Shown: positions 30,150 to 38,832 of the stretch, in pieces
How positions within the stretch are numbered: position 1 is the stretch's first letter
Layout: each line of letters starts with the position of its first letter
From: Rubrimonas sp036770645
GTDB lineage: Bacteria; Pseudomonadota; Alphaproteobacteria; Rhodobacterales; Rhodobacteraceae
DNA: 64,000 nt
Direction of reading: 5' to 3'
Assembly: GCA_036770645.1 (NCBI GenBank)
Contig: DAIPIU010000002.1
Span: 33,906-97,905 of the forward strand
Program-made: the position numbers and the translations under genes
Notes under the pieces: model-generated
The model's input: only the letters and a program-made list of their open reading frames with translations
Told to the model about the DNA's origin: nothing
The model's database searches: none

Positions 30150-30968
30150 TCAGCCCCCCGCCGCCACCGCCGCGCCCGCGAAGGAGCGGGCGAGAAACAG
30201 CAGCGCCCAGGTCACGAGCCCCAGCACGACCGAAAGCGCCGCGGCGGTGGCGATGTTCGCCGCCAGCGTGAACTCGGTGTAGATCACCATCGGCAGCACG
30301 TCGATGTTGGTCGCCAGCGTGAAGGCGGTGCCGAAGGCGCCCATCGCGGTGGCGAAGGCGACGGCGCCCGAGGCGACCAGCGCCGGCGCCAGCCCCGGCA
30401 GCGTGACGTCGCGCAGCACCGCCATCGGCCCGGCGCCGAGGCTGCGCGCGGCCTCGTGCAGCGCGGGGTCCAGCTTCTCGGCCGCGGCCATCACCGTCAG
30501 CAGCACGCGCGGGATCGAGAAGTACAGATAGCCGAAGAACAGTCCCGTGATCGAATAGGCGAACACGAGGCGGGCGTCGAACAGGTCGCGCGCCAGCGCG
30601 TTCATCAGCCCCTGCCGCCCGCCCAGCAGGATGATCATGAAGCCCACCACCACGCCGGGGAACGCCAGCGGAAAGGTCAGCAGCCCGATCAGGACGCTGC
30701 GCCCGGCAAAGCGCCGCCGCACGAGGAACAGCGCCGCCGTGGTGGCGACGGCGAGCGCGGCGAGGCTGACAAGCGCCGAGACGGCGACGGTCTGGCCGAG
30801 CGAGCGCAGGTAGCGCGGGTTCGACAGGGCCTCGATGTAGAGGCTCCAGCCCGACGGCCCCTCCGCCGACGCCAGCACCAGCCGCGACAGCGGCAGCAGC
30901 AGGAAGGCCGCCGCGAAGATCGCGAGCGGCAGCGCGGCGAGCAGGGCGAAGCGGTCGGCGGGGCGCAT
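30150..30968 (-). CDS. ABC transporter permease (first)
   Basis: This encodes 272 residues from the ATG at 30968. Six hydrophobic helices are evident, and the EAA loop is HEAARSLGAGPMAVLRDVTLP. It resembles PotB/ThiP-type permeases. It lies 65 bases downstream of the substrate-binding protein gene, a gap that often allows extra expression of the binding protein relative to the membrane subunits. Confidence 0.92.
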   Translation of the reverse strand: MRPADRFALLAALPLAIFAAAFLLLPLSRLVLASAEGPSGWSLYIEALSNPRYLRSLGQTVAVSALVSLAALAVATTAALFLVRRRFAGRSVLIGLLTFPLAFPGVVVGFMIILLGGRQGLMNALARDLFDARLVFAYSITGLFFGYLYFSIPRVLLTVMAAAEKLDPALHEAARSLGAGPMAVLRDVTLPGLAPALVASGAVAFATAMGAFGTAFTLATNIDVLPMVIYTEFTLAANIATAAALSVVLGLVTWALLFLARSFAGAAVAAGG

Positions 30969-31033
30969 GGGCGACGGTCCGTCGATGGGCCGCGGCCCCT
31001 CCCGGTCGGGGGGCCGCGGGCAGGCATGCGGGG

Positions 31034-32026
31034 TCAGCGCACCTCGGCGAGGTAGCGCTCGCCGAAGGCCTTCTGGACCTCGGCCATGCGCGCATAGTCG
31101 ATGGCGCGGGCGCGGGCATAGTCCTGCGGGGGCAGGAACTTCGCGGCGACCTCGGCGGGAAGCTCGATGTCGCGCGCCGGGCGGAGATAGGCATTGGTCC
31201 AGATCGCCTGGCCCTTGTCGGACAGGATGAAGTCGAGCACCCGCTTGCCGGTCTCGGCGTTCGGGGCCCCGGCGACCAGCCCCATCACATAGGGCACCAC
31301 CACCGAACCCTCGCAGGGGATCACGAACTCGAAATTCCCGCCTTCGGTGTACTTGGCGCGGTAGGCGTTGAAGTCGTAGTCGAATAGGATCGGGATCTCG
31401 CCCGACACCACGCGGGCATAGCTGGTCTGCTTGGGCACGATCGGGTCGTTGGCCGCGAGTCGCGTGAAATACTCGATCGCCGGCCCGAAATCGTCGAGCG
31501 AGCCGCCGAACGCCTCGTTCACGGCGACCGCGCCCGCATAGCCGACGAAGGCCGAGGACGGGTCGAGATAGCCGACCATGCCGCGGTATTCGGGTTTCGC
31601 GAGGTCCGCCCAGCACTGCGGCACCGGCGCGCCGCCGAGCGCGTCGACGTTCACGAACAGGCCCAGCGTGCCGGAGTGGATGGTGAACCAGCGGCCCTCG
31701 GGATCCTTCAGCCCGTCGGGGACCTCGTCGAAGCCCGCGGGCTTGTAGGCCTCGATCACGCCCTCCTCGGCCGCGGCGATGCCGAAGCTGACGCCGAAAT
31801 AGGCGACGTCGGCGACCGGGGCGGCGCGTTCGGCGATGAGCTGGCTCAGCGTCTGGCCGGAGTTCTTGTTGTCGTGGGGGATCTCGACGCCCAGCTCGGT
31901 CCTGATCGCGGTCAGCATCGAGGCCCAGTCCGCCCATTCCGGGGGGCAGTTGTAGCAGATGGCGTCGGCGGCGAGCGCGGGGGCGGCCAGGCTGGCCGCC
32001 AGCGCCGCGGCGATGATGCGCTTCAT
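31034..32026 (-). CDS. Periplasmic ABC substrate-binding protein (family 1/PotD-like)
   Basis: This encodes 330 residues with a signal peptide (MKRIIAAALAASLAAPALAADA). The mature protein has the two-lobe extracellular binding-protein pattern, with SGTLGLFVNVDALGG, PSSAFVGYAGAVAVNEAFGG and a late LDFILSDKGQAIWTNAYLRP. That last stretch resembles binding proteins for ferric iron, thiamine and polyamines. A cysteine pair in AICYNCPP near the mature N terminus may form a disulfide. The substrate is unknown. Its start overlaps the stop of the LacI-type gene as ATGA. Confidence 0.9.
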   Translation of the reverse strand: MKRIIAAALAASLAAPALAADAICYNCPPEWADWASMLTAIRTELGVEIPHDNKNSGQTLSQLIAERAAPVADVAYFGVSFGIAAAEEGVIEAYKPAGFDEVPDGLKDPEGRWFTIHSGTLGLFVNVDALGGAPVPQCWADLAKPEYRGMVGYLDPSSAFVGYAGAVAVNEAFGGSLDDFGPAIEYFTRLAANDPIVPKQTSYARVVSGEIPILFDYDFNAYRAKYTEGGNFEFVIPCEGSVVVPYVMGLVAGAPNAETGKRVLDFILSDKGQAIWTNAYLRPARDIELPAEVAAKFLPPQDYARARAIDYARMAEVQKAFGERYLAEVR

Positions 32027-33111
32027 GTCGGTCTCTCCTCGGGGGTCTGTCGCAGGGCTCTCTCGGGGGAAGGTCCGGCCCGGCGTCGGCGCGCCGGTCC
32101 CGGACCGGCCGCCGCGGCGAGGGTCTCGCCGGGGCGGAACTGGTGGGGCAGGATCAGCGTCCGCGGCGCGGGCGCCCGGCCCTCGGCGCGCGCCGCGAGC
32201 AGCAGCTCCGCAGCGGCGCGCCCCATCCCGACGGTCGGCGTCGCGACCGTGGCGAGGCTCGGGCGCAGCATCGCGCCGACGCCGATGCCGTCGAAGCCGA
32301 CCACGGCGACGTCGGCGGGCGTCTCGCGCCCCAGCGCGCGCAGGGCGGCGATCACGGCGAGGGCCAGCATGTCGTTCGAACAGAACAGCGCGTCCGTGTC
32401 CGGCGCGCGGGCGAACAGCGCCGCCAGCGCGCCGCGGTGGTCGTCGTCGGCATAGGACACTTCCACCAGCGCGGGCGGCGCCGCGCCCGCCGCGGCGAGC
32501 GCGGCGGCCAGCCCCTCGAAGCGCTGGCGCGACCGGTCCGAACTGGCGAAGCGCCCCGCGACGAACCCCGCGCGCCGCCGCCCGGCCGCCAGCAGGGCCG
32601 CGGCGACATCGGCCGCGGCGGCGCGGTTGTCGACGCAGACCGCGGGCAGGCCGTCGGATGGCTGGTTGAACATCAGCGCGAAGGGCGCGCCCGCCGCACG
32701 GGCCAGCGCGACGGCGGCGCTGGCCGCGGCGTCGGCCACGGTCATCAGCAGCCCGTCGATGCGGCGGTCGATCAGCGCCTCGACCGCAGCGGCCTCGCGC
32801 GCGGCGTCATAGCCCGAGCAGGCGACCAGCACCGTCAGCCCCGCTTCGGCCGCCGCCGCCTCGACCCCCTCGATCGCCGCGGCGAACACCGGGTTGGCGA
32901 AGCTCGGGACCAGCACCCCGATGGCGCCGGACCGCCCGTGGCGAAGCGCGCGTCCCAGCGGATCGATGCGGAACCCGAGCGTCCGCGCCGCGGCCTCGAC
33001 GCGCAGCCGCGTCCCGGCGCTGACCGGCCCGCGCCCCGACAGCGCGCGGCTGGCCGTGGCGACCGCGCAGCCGGCGGTCCGGGCGACATCGGCGATGGTC
33101 GGGCGGCGCAT
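32023..33111 (-). CDS. LacI-family transcriptional repressor
   Basis: This encodes 362 residues. The N terminus TIADVARTAGCAVATASRAL is a typical LacI helix-turn-helix, followed by the hinge helix (DPLGRALRHGRSGAIGVLVP) and a periplasmic-binding-protein-like ligand domain (ALFCSNDMLALAVIAAL, VVGFDGIGVGAML). It is the first gene of the transporter operon. A perfect palindrome lies 19 bases upstream of its start, so it almost certainly represses its own operon until a ligand is bound, probably the imported compound or a product of it. The C-terminal ~25 residues are Arg/Pro-rich and probably disordered. Confidence 0.93.
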   Translation of the reverse strand: MRRPTIADVARTAGCAVATASRALSGRGPVSAGTRLRVEAAARTLGFRIDPLGRALRHGRSGAIGVLVPSFANPVFAAAIEGVEAAAAEAGLTVLVACSGYDAAREAAAVEALIDRRIDGLLMTVADAAASAAVALARAAGAPFALMFNQPSDGLPAVCVDNRAAAADVAAALLAAGRRRAGFVAGRFASSDRSRQRFEGLAAALAAAGAAPPALVEVSYADDDHRGALAALFARAPDTDALFCSNDMLALAVIAALRALGRETPADVAVVGFDGIGVGAMLRPSLATVATPTVGMGRAAAELLLAARAEGRAPAPRTLILPHQFRPGETLAAAAGPGPARRRRAGPSPERALRQTPEERPT

Positions 33112-33129
33112 GGCGGGTTCGTCGGTCCC

Positions 33130-33147
33130 TCTGGAAACGTTTCCAGA
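33130..33147. promoter_or_regulatory. LacI-family operator, perfect 18-bp palindrome
   Basis: TCTGGAAACGTTTCCAGA reads identically on both strands. It has the central CG of LacI/GalR operators and lies 18 bases before the repressor start codon, where bound protein would block transcription of the operon. It is AT-richer than everything around it. No second copy was noticed in the window. Confidence 0.88.
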
Positions 33148-33624
33148 CTAAGCCCGTCCTGCGACAGCTTGATGATATCCGCCCGGGTTCGTCGGTCCCG
33201 GCATGCCGCGCCGCGGCCCCCGCCTTCCCTCCCGCCCGTGCGCATGGTCCCGCCCGCCGGACGGACCGCACCACGACGCGATCGGGGTTCGAGGCGGGCC
33301 GGGCCGTCGGGTTCCCGCGTCGGCGAACGGGCCGGGTGTCGGACGCCCCGCATCGGGCGCCGCGACCTCGCATCCGTGCAGGGCGGCGCCGAAAAAGCGC
33401 CTCGGCCCGCAATCGGCCCGTCGAAGGTCGCGCAAGAACTCGCGCGCGGGGCAGTCGACCGGACGCCATTGCGCGACGGGGATCGCAAGCCTCGGCCGCC
33501 GGACCGCAAGTCGCGCAGCGCCAGGTCTTTGCTCTTCGGACGGGGTTGCTCGGCCTTCCGATGCCTGCCGGGCCTTGATCCATGCCGGGTTGGCAGGTAA
33601 GCGTGAAGAACTCGTCGTGACCGC
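33148..33624. other. Intergenic region between LacI operator and tRNA-Thr, no gene seen
   Basis: These ~480 bases contain open frames on both strands, but none has a ribosome-binding site, recognisable domain or amino-acid composition like a real protein. The region should hold the promoter for the LacI operon at its left end and the tRNA promoter at its right end. I see no repeat, attachment-site duplication or integrase remnant next to the tRNA. Confidence 0.5.
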
Positions 33625-33700
33625 GCCCCCATAGCTCAGCTGGTAGAGCAAGAAATTTGTAATTTCGAGGTCGGGAGTTCGAGTCTCTCTGGGGGCGCCA
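33625..33700 (+). tRNA. tRNA-Thr (anticodon TGT)
   Basis: The 76 bases fold as a standard cloverleaf: acceptor GCCCCCA with TGGGGGC, D-stem GCTC/GAGC, anticodon loop TTTGTAA with TGT at positions 34-36, T-arm GGGAG-TTCGAGT-CTCTC, and encoded CCA. UGU reads ACA and, when modified, other threonine codons. Base pair 27-43 is an A.G mismatch and the discriminator is G. It stands between the LacI operon and the sensor-kinase gene. Confidence 0.95.
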
Positions 33701-33772
33701 CGCGCGCGCGTCATGGCGCGGGCGGGATGAGGGTTCGGGTCCGACGCGCGCCGACGCCGGGGCGCGCTGCGG

Positions 33773-36499
33773 TCAGCCTGCGGCCAGCGCCGGGCCGGAG
33801 GCGTTCGCGGCAGGCGGCACCCCTTGCAGCGCGGCGGGCAGGGTGAAGCGGAAATCCGCGCCGCCGCCGCGCGCCTCGGTGATCCAGATGCGCCCGCCAT
33901 GGTGGTCGACGATCATGCGCGCGATGGCCAGCCCGAGGCCGGTGCCGGTGGGGTTGCCGCCCTCGCTCGGGGCCTGGTGGAAGCGGTCGAACACGAGGTC
34001 GCGCTGGGCGGGCGCGACGCCCTTGCCGTTGTCGGCGACGCTGACCAGCCACAGGCCCGGCGCCTCGCCCAGTTCGATGCGCACGAGGCCGTCGTCCCTG
34101 CGGGCGAACTTGCGGGCGTTCGAGACGAGGTTGACGATCACCTGCAGCAGCCGGTCCCGGTCGCCCGAGACCGGGGCGGGCCGGTCGGGAAGCGCCAGCT
34201 CCAGCCGCGCGCTGCGGTCGTCGAACAGGCCGCGGGTCGCGGCGGCCGCGTCGCGGACCACGTCGCGCAGGTCGAGCGGCTCGATGCGCCAGACCATGCG
34301 GCCCGATTCCATCTTGGCGATGTCGAGCACCTGGTTGATCAGCCGCGTCAGGCGCTCGCTCTCGCGGATGATGATGTCGAGGAACTCGGCGCGCTGGTCC
34401 TCCTCCATCCCGGGTTCGTCGCGGATCAGCTCGGTGAAGGCGCGGATCGAGGTCAGCGGCGTGCGCAGCTCGTGGCTGACGGTGGACAGGAATTCGTCCT
34501 TGAGGCGGTCGAGCTCGGTCAGCCTCTGGTTGGCGGCCTGAAGCTCGGCGGTGGCCTGTTCGAGCTTCAGCGACTTGGCCTCGAGCTGGCGCGAGTATTC
34601 GAGCACCTGCGTGGTCTCGTCGAGCAGGTTCAGCAGCTCCTCGCCCGAGGCGCCCTCGCGACGCACGGCGGAGGCGATGGCGACGCGGGCCGAGGCCGCG
34701 CCGATGGCCCCGGCGATCAGCCGCTCCGTCATGCGGATGAGGCCGAGATCGGCCAGCGCCGCGTCGTCGAGCCTGCGCCCCGGCGCATGGGCGGCGAAGG
34801 CGCGCTGGGCGGGCTCCACGCCGACGAAGCGCTCCGCCAGCGTGCGCAGCGCCCCGATCCGGGCCACGCCCTCGACATAGCCGAGGTCGGCGCTTTCGTC
34901 CTGGCGCAGCGCCTCGACGAACAGCGTGGCCTGGGTCTTCTCGATCATGCTGGGCCGGTCGAGCAGCGACACGACCACGAAGCAGCCGATGTTGGCCAGC
35001 CAGCTCCAGAACAGCGAATGGGTGATGGGGTCGTGGATCTCGACGCCGCCCAGCGCGTAGGGGTTCAGCAGGTCCATGCCGAACAGCGCCGTCTCGAAGC
35101 CCGAATCGCGGGCGAAGGAGGGCAGGAACAGCGTGTAGACCCAGACGAGGAACCCCGCCCCCAGCCCAGCGATGGCCCCCCGCCGCGTGCCGCCGCGCCA
35201 GAACACCGCCCCGAGCAGCACGGGCGCGAACTGCGCTGCGGCCGCGAAGGACACCAGCCCGATCGACACCAGCGCGTAGGAGCCGTCGAGCAGGCGGAAA
35301 TAGGCGTAGCCCAGCGCCAGCACGCCGATCATCGCCGCGCGGCGGATGCGCAGCAGCAGCCGCGTCACGTCGCGCATCGCCGCGATGCGGTCGGGCCAGA
35401 GCCGCAGCAGCGCGGGCATCACCAGGTCGTTGCAGATCATGCCGGCCAGCGCGATGGTCTCGACGATCACCATGGCGGTGGCGGCCGAGAGCCCGCCGAG
35501 GAACACCAGCAGCGCGAGGCTGGTGGCCCCCGCCGAAAGCGGTAGCGCCAGCACGAAGGCGTCGGGCGACACGCCGCCGTCGGGAAAGGCCAGCAGCCCC
35601 GCGAGCGCGATGGGCAGCACGAAGATGTTGATCGCCAGCAGATAGAGCGGGAAGGCCCAGGCGGCGGTGCGCAGGTGGCCGGGGTCGGCGCAGCCGACGA
35701 TGGTGACCTGGAACTGGCGCGGCAGGCAGAAGATCGCTGCCGCCGCCAGCAGCGTCAGGGTGATCCAGCCCGGGCGCGCGGCCTCGAAGGTCATCAGCCG
35801 CGCCAGTTCCGGCAGGGCGGCGGCCGCGTCGAACAGCGGGCGGAAGCCGCCCCACAGCCCCCAGACCACGAACACGCCCACCGCAAGGAAGGCCACCAGC
35901 TTCAGCACCGATTCGAAGGCGATGGCCAGCGTCACCCCCTCATGGTGCTCGGTCGCGTCGATATGGCGGGCGCCGAACAGCACCGCGAAGGCCGCGAGCG
36001 CCGCGCCCACCCACAGCGCGGTGTCGCCGAAGCCGGTCATGGCCGGGCCGCCCGCGTCGGTCAGCGCCTCGACGCTGGCCGACACCGCCTTCAGCTGCAG
36101 CGCGATGTAGGGGACGGTGCCGATCACGATGATCAGCGTCGCCATGCCGCCCAGCAGCTGGCTCTTGCCGTAGCGGGCGGCGATGAAGTCGGCGATCGAG
36201 GTGATGCGCTGGGCCTTGGCCACCGCGAGGATCTTCCGGAAGGCCATGAAGCCCAGCGCGAAGGCCAGCGTCGGCCCCAGATAGATCGGCAGGAAGCCGA
36301 TCCCGGTCTCCGCCGCGCGGCCGACGCTGCCGTAGAAGGTCCATGACGTGCAGTAGACCGCGATGGACAGCGCATAGACCTGCGGGTGGCGCATGAGGCT
36401 GCGCCCGGCGCGCGCCCGCCGCTCGCCCCACCAGGCCACGGCGAACAGCGCGAGCAGATACAGCACGGCCGCGGCGAGCAGCGCCCAGGCGGACGGCAT
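33773..36499 (-). CDS. Sodium:solute-symporter-type sensor histidine kinase (CbrA-like)
   Basis: This encodes 908 residues. Residues ~1-490 are an SSS-family transporter domain with about 12-13 helices (VYALSIAVYCTSWTFYGSVG, GPTLAFALGFMAFRKIL). After a linker and a coiled coil comes a histidine kinase: the H-box FLSTVSHELRTPLTSIRAF with phosphorylated His676, the N-box QVIVNLVSNARKF, VADNGKGV, and GTGLGLAIA. CbrA-type proteins couple solute passage or binding to a phosphorelay governing carbon and nitrogen use. No receiver domain is fused. The separate CheY-like protein upstream in the same run is the natural candidate partner. Confidence 0.92.
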   Translation of the reverse strand: MPSAWALLAAAVLYLLALFAVAWWGERRARAGRSLMRHPQVYALSIAVYCTSWTFYGSVGRAAETGIGFLPIYLGPTLAFALGFMAFRKILAVAKAQRITSIADFIAARYGKSQLLGGMATLIIVIGTVPYIALQLKAVSASVEALTDAGGPAMTGFGDTALWVGAALAAFAVLFGARHIDATEHHEGVTLAIAFESVLKLVAFLAVGVFVVWGLWGGFRPLFDAAAALPELARLMTFEAARPGWITLTLLAAAAIFCLPRQFQVTIVGCADPGHLRTAAWAFPLYLLAINIFVLPIALAGLLAFPDGGVSPDAFVLALPLSAGATSLALLVFLGGLSAATAMVIVETIALAGMICNDLVMPALLRLWPDRIAAMRDVTRLLLRIRRAAMIGVLALGYAYFRLLDGSYALVSIGLVSFAAAAQFAPVLLGAVFWRGGTRRGAIAGLGAGFLVWVYTLFLPSFARDSGFETALFGMDLLNPYALGGVEIHDPITHSLFWSWLANIGCFVVVSLLDRPSMIEKTQATLFVEALRQDESADLGYVEGVARIGALRTLAERFVGVEPAQRAFAAHAPGRRLDDAALADLGLIRMTERLIAGAIGAASARVAIASAVRREGASGEELLNLLDETTQVLEYSRQLEAKSLKLEQATAELQAANQRLTELDRLKDEFLSTVSHELRTPLTSIRAFTELIRDEPGMEEDQRAEFLDIIIRESERLTRLINQVLDIAKMESGRMVWRIEPLDLRDVVRDAAAATRGLFDDRSARLELALPDRPAPVSGDRDRLLQVIVNLVSNARKFARRDDGLVRIELGEAPGLWLVSVADNGKGVAPAQRDLVFDRFHQAPSEGGNPTGTGLGLAIARMIVDHHGGRIWITEARGGGADFRFTLPAALQGVPPAANASGPALAAG

Positions 36500-36500
36500 C

Positions 36501-36707
36501 TCAGCCCCCCGGCGGCGGCCGGTCGCGCGCCAGCACCAGCGCCAGCGCCGCCACCACCGCGGCCCAGACCCCGAAGACGTAGACGCCGAGCATGGGCAGG
36601 CCCAGCAGCGTGCCGGTCGGCACCTCGATCATCGGTGCGTTGAAGGCGACGGCGCCCGCGAGGCCCACGGCGGCGGCGCGCTCGGCGAGGCGGGCCGAGG
36701 CCGGCAA
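36501..36707 (-). CDS. Small membrane protein between exonuclease and sensor kinase
   Basis: This encodes 68 residues from a TTG at 36707, directly after the exonuclease stop (36709). Two hydrophobic stretches, around GLAGAVAFNAPMI and GVYVFGVWAAVVAALALVLA, make it a two-helix inner-membrane protein. It ends one base before the start of the symporter-kinase. The position resembles small partner subunits found ahead of SSS transporters, but I do not recognise a family. The tight packing supports a real gene despite the TTG. Confidence 0.6.
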   Translation of the reverse strand: MPASARLAERAAAVGLAGAVAFNAPMIEVPTGTLLGLPMLGVYVFGVWAAVVAALALVLARDRPPPGG

Positions 36708-36708
36708 G

Positions 36709-38820
36709 TCAGTAGGCCGCCTGCTTGCGGCGGATCGCGCCCGCGGTCTCGCTGGCCGCCACCGCGTCGCGCAGGGTGCGCACCCCTTCCGCCTCGAGCA
36801 TGTCCACGAGGCGCAGGTAGACCTCGGCCGTGGCGAGGCTGTCGCCCAGCGCGGTGTGCCGGTCCTCGGCCGCGATCTCGATGGCGAAGCGCTCCGCCAG
36901 CGCGTCGAGCGTCAGGCTGCCCGACTGCCCGTCCAGATGCGCGGCCAGCAGCACGGTGTCGAGCACGGGGTTGTCGAAGCGCACGCCGCAGCGGTCCTGC
37001 TGCAGGGTGAGGAAGCGCATGTCGAAGGCGGCGTTGTGCGCGACGAGGATCGAATCGCCCACGAAGGCGCGGAAGCGCGGCAGCACCGTCTCGATGGGCG
37101 GGGCGTCGGCCACCATCGCGTCGGAGATGTGGTGGATCTTCGTCGAGGCGGCGGGGATGCGCCGGCCGGGGTTGACCAGCTGGTCGAACACCTCGCCGCG
37201 CAGCACCCGGCCGTTGACGATGCGCACGCCCGCGACCGAGATCATCAGGTCGCCGCGCGAGGGTTCCAGCCCCGTGGTCTCGGTGTCGAACACCACCACG
37301 TCCAGGTCGCGCAGCGGCCGGTCGTCGATGCGGCCCGGGTCGACGCGGCCCAGCAGGTCGAAATCGTAGAACTCGGGGCGCGCCTCGACCTTGGGCGGGC
37401 GGCCGCGATGGGCGTCCTTGGGGCCGGCCAGCGGCAGGCGCAGCCGCGCGCGCCCCTCGCCCGCGGGTTCGCACCAGAAATCGGTGCGGTGGCGCTCAAG
37501 CACCTCGCGCCCTGTCACGCCGCCCACCGAGGGGTCGAGCGGTTCGCCCAGCCAATGGTCGATCTCGGCCATCGGGATGACGCGCCCGGGCCAGGAGACA
37601 TCGACATAGACCTTTCCGTCCCGCGGGTTGGCGGCCATGGTGAAGGTGCGCGTCGGGGCCGCGCCGGCGATGCGGTTCATCAGCACGTCGAGCAGTTCGG
37701 CCACCGTGACGCTGTCGCAATGCACCCAGGTCGGCTGGCCCACGATCTCGGGCGTGAAGTTCTGCGGGCCGGTGCGCCGGCGGATCGCGGCGGTGAACAG
37801 CGTGGTCGAGAACATGTCCGACATCGGCCAGGCCCCGGCCACGAGATCGCGGCTTTCATGCTCCAGCGCGTCGAGGCGGCGGGTCAGCGCGTCGCTCTCC
37901 TTCTGCAGCACCGCCTCGAAATCCGCCCGCTCCTCCGCGTCCGTGGCGGGGTCGCACAGCATCTCGACCGCGGCGCGCAGGTTGGCGACCGGGCGGCGCA
38001 TGCCCTGCGTGGCGTCGCGCAGCAGGCGGTCGCGGCGGATCTGTTCCGACAGCGTGGCGGTCACGTCGTCGAAGGCCACGACATAGCCGGTCGGCGCCGC
38101 GTCGGCCTCGTCGAGCATCAGCGTCACGCGGCCCTGCAGCGTGCGCCCGCCATCGGCCGTGGCGCAGACCACCAGCGCCCCCAGCCCGTCGCGGTGGGTC
38201 AGGTGCCGCCCGTCGCCGAACCGCCCCTTCAGGCGGTCGAGCGCGTGGCGGAAGGGCTGGGCGGTGACCAGCGTGAACAGCGGCCGGCCCAGCCCGATCT
38301 CGCCCGAGACCCGCAGGATGTCGAGCGCGCGGCGGTTGTAGAGCAGGATCTTGTGGTCGAGCGTGCAGATCAGCACGCCCTGCTCCAGATCGCGCAGCAC
38401 CGTCTCGAGCTGGCGGCGGCGGCGCGCGGCCTCCTCGGTTGCGCGGGCCACGGTCTCCGCCGTCTCGGTCCGCGCCGCGGCCAGCGCCTGCACCACGTCC
38501 CGAGCGGCCGGGGCCAACAGGCCCAGATAGCGCGCCTTGTCGGCCGCCACGGTCGTGCCCCCGCCGGTCGCCGCCGCGCGGGCGTCGCGGGCGATGCGCT
38601 CGATGGGCTGGGCCATGTTCTCGTCGAACTTCAGCCAGACCCACAGCGTGACGGCGAGGACGCCCGCGCCGGCGATGCCGCCGTACTGGACGGCCGTGTT
38701 CAGGTCGAGCAGCCCGCGCGTCACGAGGCCCGCCATCGCGCCGCCGACGCCCGCGGCGACGGCGGCCATGATCAGCGCGAAGAACAGGAAGACGCGGAAG
38801 CGCAGGCTCCAGTTCGCCAT
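36709..38820 (-). CDS. Membrane pseudo-histidine-kinase fused to DEDDh 3'-5' exonuclease
   Basis: This encodes 703 residues. Two N-terminal helices (about 8-32 and 42-63) are followed by a HAMP-like stretch, a PAS domain (LETVLRDLEQGVLICTLDH) and a kinase-like dimerisation helix. That helix reads TQGMRRPVANLRA where active kinases have SHELRTP; the phospho-acceptor His is Gln272. A degenerate ATPase region follows. From ~505 to 690 is a DnaQ-type exonuclease with all four residues apparent: FDTET (Asp512), AHNAAFD, and HTALGDSLATAE. So the sensor half looks catalytically dead while the nuclease half looks active. It sits between a response regulator and an SSS-kinase. Confidence 0.88.
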   Translation of the reverse strand: MANWSLRFRVFLFFALIMAAVAAGVGGAMAGLVTRGLLDLNTAVQYGGIAGAGVLAVTLWVWLKFDENMAQPIERIARDARAAATGGGTTVAADKARYLGLLAPAARDVVQALAAARTETAETVARATEEAARRRRQLETVLRDLEQGVLICTLDHKILLYNRRALDILRVSGEIGLGRPLFTLVTAQPFRHALDRLKGRFGDGRHLTHRDGLGALVVCATADGGRTLQGRVTLMLDEADAAPTGYVVAFDDVTATLSEQIRRDRLLRDATQGMRRPVANLRAAVEMLCDPATDAEERADFEAVLQKESDALTRRLDALEHESRDLVAGAWPMSDMFSTTLFTAAIRRRTGPQNFTPEIVGQPTWVHCDSVTVAELLDVLMNRIAGAAPTRTFTMAANPRDGKVYVDVSWPGRVIPMAEIDHWLGEPLDPSVGGVTGREVLERHRTDFWCEPAGEGRARLRLPLAGPKDAHRGRPPKVEARPEFYDFDLLGRVDPGRIDDRPLRDLDVVVFDTETTGLEPSRGDLMISVAGVRIVNGRVLRGEVFDQLVNPGRRIPAASTKIHHISDAMVADAPPIETVLPRFRAFVGDSILVAHNAAFDMRFLTLQQDRCGVRFDNPVLDTVLLAAHLDGQSGSLTLDALAERFAIEIAAEDRHTALGDSLATAEVYLRLVDMLEAEGVRTLRDAVAASETAGAIRRKQAAY

Positions 38821-38832
38821 CGGGGGCGGACC

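Noticed and set aside
33625..33700. tRNA as integration site for a genomic island
   Set aside because: No duplicated 3' end, integrase or mobile gene is seen on either side.
33148..33900. Minus-strand frame containing RETRTPDLEITNFLLYQLSY
   Set aside because: This peptide is the familiar spurious translation of the antisense strand of a threonine-type tRNA gene.
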